DNA of 22,447 nt from Clostridia bacterium (GTDB lineage Bacteria; Bacillota; Clostridia; Christensenellales; DTU072), in assembly GCA_028701415.1 (NCBI GenBank), contig JAQVQU010000018.1, positions 1 to 22,447 of the forward strand. The letters are read 5' to 3'. Of this stretch, positions 16,530 to 22,447 are shown one piece after another. The position numbers and the translations under genes are program-made. The notes beneath the pieces were generated by a model, which saw nothing but the letters and a program-made list of their open reading frames with translations, searched no databases and was not told where the DNA came from. How positions within the stretch are numbered: position 1 is the first letter of the stretch; the number at the start of each line of letters is the position of its first letter.

Positions 16530-16601
16530 CGTACCTTAACCTTGGGGCTTCGTGAAATGAGTTTCTATGATTAAGGCGAATAATCTCATTTAGAAAAGGA
16601 G
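16530..16601 (+). promoter_or_regulatory. Candidate structured rpsO leader (S15 autoregulation)
   Basis: Two perfect complementary pairs are interleaved: CCTTAA (16534-16539) with TTAAGG (16571-16576), and AAATGAG (16555-16561) with CTCATTT (16585-16591). The crossing order means they form a pseudoknot or exclude each other. The second helix ends two bases before the AAAAGGAG ribosome binding site (16594-16601). S15 leaders in several bacteria, including the E. coli pseudoknot, repress rpsO translation. The pairing is seen; regulation is inferred. Confidence 0.5.
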
Positions 16602-16607
16602 TAAAAA

Positions 16608-16871
16608 ATGACAAAAGAAAAAAGAATAGAAATTATTGCCAAGTTTGCTAGATCAGAGGGTGATACTGGTTCCCCCGAAGTACAGATTGCTTTGTTAACG
16701 GAAAGGATTAAAGAGTTAACAGAACATCTTAATATTCATAGCAAAGACCATCATAGTAGACTAGGATTATTAAAAATGGTTGGACAAAGACGTAGTTTGC
16801 TTGATTACCTTAAGAAAAAAGATATAGAGAGATATAGAAGCATAGTCAGTGAATTAGGGCTTCGAAAGTAA
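16608..16871 (+). CDS. rpsO: 30S ribosomal protein S15
   Basis: Primary 16S rRNA-binding protein of the small subunit platform. The 87-residue protein is near the usual 89 and carries the conserved GDTGSPEVQIALLTERI at about 18-34, HSKDHHSRLGLLKMV and QRRSLLDYLKK. ATG 16608 follows AAAAGGAG at the right spacing. It has its own promoter and a leader with possible S15-binding structure, and is followed by an intrinsic terminator before pnp, the classic rpsO-pnp order. Confidence 0.98.
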   Translation: MTKEKRIEIIAKFARSEGDTGSPEVQIALLTERIKELTEHLNIHSKDHHSRLGLLKMVGQRRSLLDYLKKKDIERYRSIVSELGLRK

Positions 16872-16877
16872 AAAATG

Positions 16878-16900
16878 AAGGGGAATAAAATCCCCTTTTT
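16878..16900 (+). terminator. Intrinsic terminator between rpsO and pnp
   Basis: AAGGGGA (16878-16884) pairs with TCCCCTT (16891-16897) around a six-base ATAAAA loop, followed by a T run to 16900. No separate pnp promoter is evident, so pnp is probably transcribed by partial read-through, as known for rpsO-pnp in other bacteria. Confidence 0.88.
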
Positions 16901-16938
16901 GTTAATATATTGTGTCCGATTCAGGACTTGGAGGAAAG

Positions 16939-19026
16939 ATGAAAGAAAGTAGAATATTTAAGACAATTATTGGAGGACGTGAGGTAAGCACAGAAATAGG
17001 TGGGTATTGTTCTCATAGTAATGGTCAATGTTTAGTTAGATGTGGCGAAACTGTTGTTATGGTAAATGTTACCATGTCTAAAGATGTTAGGGATGGGTTA
17101 GATTATTTCCCGCTCGGAGTAGATTTTGAAGAAAAAATGTACTCGGTTGGAAAAATACCAGGTGGTTTTAAAAAGAGGGAAGGAAGGCCGAGTGATAAGG
17201 CAATTTTAACTTCAAGATTGATTGATCGTCCTATTAGACCTTTATTTCCAAAAGGCTTTTATAACGATGTCGCAGTTGTCGCAACAGCTTTATCAGTTGA
17301 ACCTAATATTCCTCCAGAGGCTTTGGCAATGGTTGGAAGTTCAATCGCTCTTTCTGTTTCGGATGTACCATTTAATGGCCCAACGGGTTCTGTTGTCGTA
17401 GGGTATGTTGATAATGAATTTATTATTAACCCCGATTCTAGACAAAGAGAAGATTCAAAACTCAATCTTACATTAAGTGGAACGAAAGATGCCATTATGA
17501 TGGTTGAGGCTGGTGCTAACGAAATTACTGAAAAAGAAATGCTGGACGCTATCCTGTTTGGCCATGAAGAAATAAAAAAGATTGTTAAATGGATAGAAAC
17601 TATAGTCGAAGAAGTTGGAAAGCCCAAGAAATCTTATGTTCCGCATCTTCCTTCCGCTGAATTAAAAGAAAAAGTAGTTGAGTATTCAACAGAAAAAATC
17701 AAATATATGTTTGACACATATGTAAGGGCGGAAAGAGAGCAAAGAGAAGAAGAAATAACTAAGGAAATACAGGACTACTTTGCTGAATTATTCCCAAATA
17801 AAAAAGCAGAAATTGAAGATATTCTATATTCTATGAAGAAAGAATGTGTCAGAGAAATGATCGCTAATAGAGGCGTTCGTCCAGATGGTAGGTCATTAAT
17901 TGAAATTAGACCAATTTGGTGCGAAGTTGGGCTCCTTCCTCGGGCACATGGTAGTGCTGTGTTCACTAGAGGACAAACGCAGGCCCTAACAATTACTACT
18001 TTAGGGACAATAAGTGATGCTCAAAAACTTGAAGGTTTAGATGACGATGTTTTTAAGAGATATATGCATCATTATAATATGCCTCCGTACAGTACTGGCG
18101 AAGCAAAAGCAATGAGAAGTCCTGGACGTAGAGAAATTGGACACGGAGCACTTGCTGAAAGAGCGCTTGAGCCAGTTTTACCTTCGGAGGAAGTTTTCCC
18201 GTATGCGATTCGTACTGTATCTGAGGTAATCTCTAGCAATGGATCAACTTCACAAGCAAGTGTATGCGGAAGCACTCTTTCTTTGATGGATGCTGGGGTC
18301 CCAATTAAGGCGCCTGTTGCAGGAATTGCTATGGGATTGATTAAAGATGAAGTTAACGATAAATTACATATTCTTACAGATATACAAGGATTGGAAGATT
18401 TTTTTGGAGATATGGATTTTAAAGTGGCTGGAACTACTGACGGTATTACGGCTATCCAAATGGATATTAAGATTAAGGGTATAAGCGAAGAAATTTTAAC
18501 AAAAGCCCTTGAGCAAGCAAGGATAGGCAGATTATATATATTAAACAAAATGATGGAATGTCTTGATTCTCCTAGAAAAGAATTGAATAAATATGCTCCT
18601 AAAATAATCCGTTTTGAAATTGATCCTGATAAGATTAGAGAAGTAATAGGTTCTGGTGGAAAAGTTATTAACAAGATTATTGAAGACACAGGGGTAAAGA
18701 TTGATATCAGCGATGATGGACAGGTATTTATTGCCACAAATGATGACAAGATGGCAAATAAAGCGAAGAGCATCATATTAAGTATAGTAAAGGATCCAGA
18801 AGTAGGAGAGATTTTTGATGGTCCAGTAGTGAAGATTAACGATAAAGTTGGTGCGTGGGTAAATATTTCTCCTGGAAAGGACGGAATGATTCACATAAGT
18901 AAATTATCTGATGAAAGAGTTGAAAAAGTAAGTGATGTTATCAAAGAAAGAGATATCGTTAGAGTAAAACTTATTAAAATTGATGATAAAGGTCGATTTG
19001 ATTTAAAATTAATCAAAAAATTATAA
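16939..19026 (+). CDS. pnp: Polyribonucleotide nucleotidyltransferase (PNPase)
   Basis: Phosphorolytic 3'-5' exoribonuclease that degrades mRNA and can add tails; works as a trimer with a central channel. The 695-residue protein has two RNase PH domains joined by a helical linker (first near 15-150, second about 310-540, opening with RGVRPDGRSL), then a KH domain with GSGG at 571-574 and a C-terminal S1 domain with GPVVKINDKVGAWV and KDGMIHIS. D487 and D493 in DFFGDMDF match the catalytic aspartates of the family. I chose ATG 16939 because GGAGGA lies at 16930-16935 and homologues begin with a similar stretch; an in-frame GTG at 16912 adds nine unsupported residues. It follows rpsO across a terminator and ends at its own strong terminator. 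Length is normal. Confidence 0.97.
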   Translation: MKESRIFKTIIGGREVSTEIGGYCSHSNGQCLVRCGETVVMVNVTMSKDVRDGLDYFPLGVDFEEKMYSVGKIPGGFKKREGRPSDKAILTSRLIDRPIRPLFPKGFYNDVAVVATALSVEPNIPPEALAMVGSSIALSVSDVPFNGPTGSVVVGYVDNEFIINPDSRQREDSKLNLTLSGTKDAIMMVEAGANEITEKEMLDAILFGHEEIKKIVKWIETIVEEVGKPKKSYVPHLPSAELKEKVVEYSTEKIKYMFDTYVRAEREQREEEITKEIQDYFAELFPNKKAEIEDILYSMKKECVREMIANRGVRPDGRSLIEIRPIWCEVGLLPRAHGSAVFTRGQTQALTITTLGTISDAQKLEGLDDDVFKRYMHHYNMPPYSTGEAKAMRSPGRREIGHGALAERALEPVLPSEEVFPYAIRTVSEVISSNGSTSQASVCGSTLSLMDAGVPIKAPVAGIAMGLIKDEVNDKLHILTDIQGLEDFFGDMDFKVAGTTDGITAIQMDIKIKGISEEILTKALEQARIGRLYILNKMMECLDSPRKELNKYAPKIIRFEIDPDKIREVIGSGGKVINKIIEDTGVKIDISDDGQVFIATNDDKMANKAKSIILSIVKDPEVGEIFDGPVVKINDKVGAWVNISPGKDGMIHISKLSDERVEKVSDVIKERDIVRVKLIKIDDKGRFDLKLIKKL

Positions 19027-19033
19027 AATATTT

Positions 19034-19055
19034 AACCCTCGCGAGAGGGTTTTTT
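19034..19055 (+). terminator. Intrinsic terminator after pnp
   Basis: AACCCTC (19034-19040) pairs with GAGGGTT (19045-19051) around a GCGA tetraloop of the stable GNRA class, followed by a T run to 19055. It begins seven bases after the pnp stop. Confidence 0.93.
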
Positions 19056-19087
19056 ATTTCATAGTATTAATAATTAACGTTTAGATA

Positions 19088-19116
19088 TTGACTATAGTCA
19101 TACATAATGTTATAAA
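19088..19116 (+). promoter_or_regulatory. Promoter of the large lipoprotein gene
   Basis: TTGACT (19088-19093), a 17-base spacer and TATAAA (19111-19116), with TGt directly before the -10. This is the closest to consensus -35 in the window. The start would lie near 19123, leaving a leader of about 40 bases. Confidence 0.72.
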
Positions 19117-19123
19117 AGTAATA

Positions 19124-19150
19124 GGGGAGCGCGATAAGGCGCTTTTCTTT
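19124..19150 (+). promoter_or_regulatory. Hairpin with U-rich tail in the lipoprotein gene leader
   Basis: AGCGC (19128-19132) pairs with GCGCT (19139-19143); G-U pairs can lengthen the stem back to 19124. TTTTCTTT follows (19143-19150). The shape resembles an attenuator, sitting between the promoter and ATG 19163. The only strong purine run, GGGGAG, is locked in the stem and is too far from the ATG to act as a ribosome binding site. Function is inference. Confidence 0.5.
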
Positions 19151-19162
19151 GCGTAAAATAAG

Positions 19163-22100
19163 ATGAGTAAGAAAAAAATCATTTTTTTATTAATACTAAC
19201 TCTTTTGATCGGTTTGGTCCTTTTTTCTTATGGTTGTACTCCAGATACTATTATTGATGAAAACATCAACCTTGCAATCCCTGAAGAATCAGAATTGATA
19301 GAGGTGACAATTGGCGAAGAAATTATTTGGAGTCATTATTATTTTGATGTTTATGATATAAATGGATTATATGTAGAATCGATTATTTTGGATCCATCCC
19401 TAATTTCAAACGAAGATTTGGCAAAATTAAATTCACCTGGCCAAAAGTCTATAAAAATTTCTTACAAAGGTAAAACTCTTTTTCTTACAGTATTAGTTAA
19501 TCCGCAACAAACAGTTTATTCATACGATGTTATATATGATTCCACCGAAGGTATCTTTGAAGAGACCGGAACACTTCCTTCAGCTACTACAAGAACTGAA
19601 CATTTAAGCATTATATCGGAGTTGCCTATTCCTGTACGAGAAGGTTATTTATTTATTGGGTGGTATTTAAACCCAGATTTTTCAGGGAATAGAATTGTTT
19701 CTCCATACAATCTTACTACCGACATTACTTTATATGCTAAATGGGAACATTCAGAACGTCATGAGATCGAATATAGAGAAGTTATAGATGGTGAAGATAA
19801 AGGGATCATAGGAAATTCCATCACGAATATAACTCATGGAGATAATCGGTCTTTAATGATACCATCTGCAAGACCAAAATATGATTTTATTAGATATGAC
19901 TTGCATCTTAAATCATCTGGAGAATTTATTAGAAGTATTACTAATGTTGGGGAGGCTATCGAGGTTGAAAGCAACTTAACAGTAAAACTAATTTTTCAAA
20001 CTAGAATGCTCACCATTAATTATTTCTCAGACGAATGGATTGAAGGGATTAGAACTATTCAAGTAGAATATGGTTCAAATAGTGATATCCACTATTTTGT
20101 ATTACCCGAAAAATCTGGGTATATAGGTTCTTGGATTAATAGAAATACTTCGCTAGCCCCCAATTATATAAATATTGTGGAAGATATGAATATTGATGCG
20201 GTTTACACAATAAAAAAATACACTGTTAGATTTATTGGGGAAGATTCTAATGAAATTTTAGATTTAAGGAGGACAGAAGTCCCTCATCAGACTATACTTA
20301 CAAACTATCCTTCTGTTCCAGTAAAAGAAGGACATTCGGGTGAATGGGCAATTATTTCTAATCTTCCCGAAACCCAAGGTCAGTTTTTAGAAATTGATTT
20401 AGCCGAATTTTTAGTAGAATCAAACATAAATATTTATGCAATATATACAAAAAATACTTACAAGATTACTTATAGATTTTCTATGGTTAATCAATCAACT
20501 GGAACTTTGGATGAGATTTTTACTGATAAGTATCATTTATTTGGTTCGTCTATAGGTTTAGAGGATAGTGAAAATTTATATATTAATAGAGTTTTTAACG
20601 AAACAAACTACATCGCTTTTGATGAAATATATTATGAAGTAAAATGGTATACTTCTGAAAGCTTCGAGTCCTCAAAATTGGTAAATTTTCCATTTTTGAT
20701 GAAATCAAGTAATCTAGTATTATTTGGAAGAATAATTGACCGTCCTTTTAGAATCCAATTTATTATTCCCGCTGAATATGGTTTATATGAAGATTCATTT
20801 TTTACTGTTTATAAAAACAATTATTTTCTCCCTCCAGAATATCATATACCAGGATTCGATATATTAGGTTGGTTCGCCAATATTCAATTTAGCGATTTTG
20901 ATCAGGGTAAAGTTTACCAAGTTAATGAGTATGTAAAATATAATGATTTGTATTATAAATGTTTGGAAGACAATGTTGTCGGAATTTTGCCCCCAGAAAA
21001 TGAAATGATTTGGGAATATCAAGGAGAAGACCGTCCCAAAGAAATGAAATACCTTGATCAATATCCCCAGTTTTTAGCCGATGACTTTTATCTCTACAAT
21101 GTAGATTCAAAACTTGATCGTGCATTTTATCCTTTAGTTACACCTAAAACCTATTCTATCAGATTCTATACTTGGGAGATATCTGGGGTTCCTGGAAATT
21201 ATACAATTGACAAATCAGTTATCGCTCGAGATGATGTTTTATCCGTTCAACATGGTGCAATTATTAGAATTAGCAATTATTTTGAGTTTCCGCCAGTTGA
21301 TCCATATCCACCATTCCCTCCAACATACCCTGCCGGTGGGCCTCCGAGTGAATTTGTTCTTCAAAACTGGTATTTGGATTCGGATTTTTCATCAGAAGAT
21401 ATTTCTCCAGAACAGGACATAGTAATTGATTCAGATTTAACACTTTATTCATATTGGACCGACTTGCTTGCCGGGACTGAAGGATTAATTTTTTCCGTAT
21501 TTGAAGGGACAGAACTTAATCCTATTTCATATCAAATCACTGGGTTTTCTCCAAAGAATAGAGAATATTCATCTCTAGATATAGTAATCCCGGAAAATTA
21601 TCAAGGTTTGCCTGTAAAATCTTTAAAATCTGGAGTATTCTCAGATAATTTATTAGGGCTAAAAATTAAGACAATATCTATTCCGGCCAATCTTCAGTAT
21701 ATTGAAGAAAATTCTTTTTCTGGTTGTAAATATTTAGAATCTTTCTTTATTGATGCGGAAAATGAATCGTTTATTCTCAATCAAGGGGTTCTTTTTTCCT
21801 ATGATCTTTTGAACCTTATATGCTTTCCACCATTATTATCGATTGAAGATGAATATATAGTTAATTATAGTATTCCTGCGACTACTACAATTATTTATGG
21901 AGGAGCTTTTAGCAACTGTGTTAACTTAGTTGAAATAGGTTTTTCTGAAGTAACAACATTTGGGCTAAATGCCTATGAGGGCTCAAATACAACTACTTTT
22001 GGCGAATTTGCTTTTTCTGGTTGCCAAAACCTTAATTCAATAGTAATTCCTAATTCAGTCACTACAATCCATGACAAAGCTTTTCTTGCATGTTATGCCT

Positions 22101-22447
22101 TGGAGACTATTTATATTGGAGAGGATACATCCTTAGTGCTTATTGGAACAGATATTCTCATTGATACTATATGGTTTAATTACGCTCAGCAGCAGGAATT
22201 TATTTGTCTTGGAAATGTTTTGATCGCTTATAACCCTCAAGTTTTGGATTCACATGTTTTTATCCCAGATAACATAATTTCAATCGCAGATAACGCTTTC
22301 AATTTTAACAATTTTGATTGTTCAAATCTTCAGACTGTCACTTTTTCTGTTGATAGTGATGTATTATATATTGGTAAATTTGTTTTTGGTGGATGTAATC
22401 AACTAACTAATTTGATAATTTTAACACAAGAAAAAGTTACTTTTGAA
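19163..22447 (+). CDS. Large surface lipoprotein with InlB B-type repeats and LRR_5 repeats (3' end outside window)
   Basis: An open frame of 1095 codons without a stop, cut by the window edge. The signal peptide MSKKKIIFLLILTLLIGLVL ends in FSYGC with C25 as the likely lipidated residue, so it should be anchored on the outer face of the membrane. From about 118 to 765 there are roughly six or seven Listeria-Bacteroides (InlB B-type) repeats; only the first (118-195, ending GYLFIGWY...TLYAKW) is canonical, the others are worn. Residues 580-620 look like a CBM5/12 chitin-binding-type module, and 710-728 are proline-rich. From about 800 onward are LRR_5 (BspA-like) units such as SFSGCKYLESF and FSGCQNLNSIVIPNSVTTI. 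Adhesion or polymer binding is inferred. ATG 19163 lacks a clear ribosome binding site but begins the signal peptide. It follows the pnp terminator with its own promoter. Confidence 0.88.
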   Translation, partial: MSKKKIIFLLILTLLIGLVLFSYGCTPDTIIDENINLAIPEESELIEVTIGEEIIWSHYYFDVYDINGLYVESIILDPSLISNEDLAKLNSPGQKSIKISYKGKTLFLTVLVNPQQTVYSYDVIYDSTEGIFEETGTLPSATTRTEHLSIISELPIPVREGYLFIGWYLNPDFSGNRIVSPYNLTTDITLYAKWEHSERHEIEYREVIDGEDKGIIGNSITNITHGDNRSLMIPSARPKYDFIRYDLHLKSSGEFIRSITNVGEAIEVESNLTVKLIFQTRMLTINYFSDEWIEGIRTIQVEYGSNSDIHYFVLPEKSGYIGSWINRNTSLAPNYINIVEDMNIDAVYTIKKYTVRFIGEDSNEILDLRRTEVPHQTILTNYPSVPVKEGHSGEWAIISNLPETQGQFLEIDLAEFLVESNINIYAIYTKNTYKITYRFSMVNQSTGTLDEIFTDKYHLFGSSIGLEDSENLYINRVFNETNYIAFDEIYYEVKWYTSESFESSKLVNFPFLMKSSNLVLFGRIIDRPFRIQFIIPAEYGLYEDSFFTVYKNNYFLPPEYHIPGFDILGWFANIQFSDFDQGKVYQVNEYVKYNDLYYKCLEDNVVGILPPENEMIWEYQGEDRPKEMKYLDQYPQFLADDFYLYNVDSKLDRAFYPLVTPKTYSIRFYTWEISGVPGNYTIDKSVIARDDVLSVQHGAIIRISNYFEFPPVDPYPPFPPTYPAGGPPSEFVLQNWYLDSDFSSEDISPEQDIVIDSDLTLYSYWTDLLAGTEGLIFSVFEGTELNPISYQITGFSPKNREYSSLDIVIPENYQGLPVKSLKSGVFSDNLLGLKIKTISIPANLQYIEENSFSGCKYLESFFIDAENESFILNQGVLFSYDLLNLICFPPLLSIEDEYIVNYSIPATTTIIYGGAFSNCVNLVEIGFSEVTTFGLNAYEGSNTTTFGEFAFSGCQNLNSIVIPNSVTTIHDKAFLACYALETIYIGEDTSLVLIGTDILIDTIWFNYAQQQEFICLGNVLIAYNPQVLDSHVFIPDNIISIADNAFNFNNFDCSNLQTVTFSVDSDVLYIGKFVFGGCNQLTNLIILTQEKVTFE

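Noticed and set aside
16489..16533. Inverted repeat TACGC/GCGTA flanking the rpsO promoter
   Set aside because: Five-base arms 35 bases apart are expected by chance in a region this size.
16914..16927. Small hairpin GTCC/GGAC before the pnp ribosome binding site, as a possible PNPase autoregulation site
   Set aside because: Only four base pairs with a six-base loop; too weak to call, although RNase III-linked control of pnp is known in other bacteria.
18072..18776. A 234-codon open frame on the minus strand opposite pnp
   Set aside because: It lies entirely inside the well-conserved pnp gene, has no promoter or family motif, and looks like codon-bias shadow.
20864..21452. Small open frames on both strands within 20864-21452
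   Set aside because: They lie inside the uninterrupted lipoprotein frame that starts at 19163 and show no motifs of their own.
1..22447. TGA read as tryptophan (code 4), suggested by the Mollicutes-like composition
   Set aside because: polA, coaE and icd end at TGA exactly where their families end, and tryptophan is TGG throughout.
1..22447. CRISPR arrays, tRNAs, transposons, phage or toxin-antitoxin genes
   Set aside because: None was recognised; the coding frames are nearly continuous and all intergenic gaps are under 200 bases.

Overview
The window is AT-rich DNA from a low-GC Gram-positive-type bacterium. Tryptophan is written TGG, and TGA is a true stop (polA, coaE and icd all end in TGA), so this is not a code-4 Mycoplasma. 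The gene set suggests a gut or environmental member of the Bacilli near the Erysipelotrichia or Acholeplasma/Izemoplasma-like groups: HemZ-type radical SAM protein, Gx transporter family protein, NusG domain II protein, eukaryote-like NADP isocitrate dehydrogenase, and a lipoprotein with InlB-type repeats and LRR_5 repeats. That placement is inference.

Region 1 (about 1-8869, + strand): a strong promoter preceded by three 8-bp tandem repeats drives a GH2 beta-galactosidase, a patatin-like lipase, an EIIC-like membrane permease, DNA polymerase I (TTG start) and dephospho-CoA kinase, all tightly packed. A T8G7 homopolymer sits where the permease's ribosome binding site should be.

Region 2 (8860-11722, - strand): a DegV/FakB-type fatty-acid-binding protein leads an operon with an ApbE-type lipoprotein (FAD:protein FMN transferase), a NusG domain II membrane protein and a Gx-family membrane protein. 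The last three form a membrane-surface flavinylation or redox cassette. Its last gene overlaps the end of coaE tail to tail.

Region 3 (11723-16480, + strand): a divergent promoter region containing an 11-bp direct repeat, then five genes that all overlap by 1 to 11 bases: thyA, folA, icd, an MBL-fold hydrolase and a HemZ-like radical SAM protein. thyA and folA form the dTMP/tetrahydrofolate pair.

Region 4 (16481-19055, + strand): promoter, structured leader, rpsO, intrinsic terminator, pnp, intrinsic terminator. This is the classic S15-PNPase locus. The leader has two interleaved helices, compatible with pseudoknot autoregulation by S15.

Region 5 (19056-22447, + strand): a strong promoter and a hairpin-containing leader precede a very large lipoprotein gene that is open to the window edge. 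It carries divergent InlB B-type repeats, a CBM5/12-like aromatic segment, a proline-rich insert and C-terminal LRR_5 repeats.

No rRNA, tRNA, CRISPR array, insertion sequence or prophage gene was recognised. No intergenic stretch exceeds 300 bases. Most of the window is ordinary core metabolism. The parts most worth a second look are the repeat/homopolymer tracts in region 1, the orphan flavinylation cassette, the rpsO leader and the surface lipoprotein.
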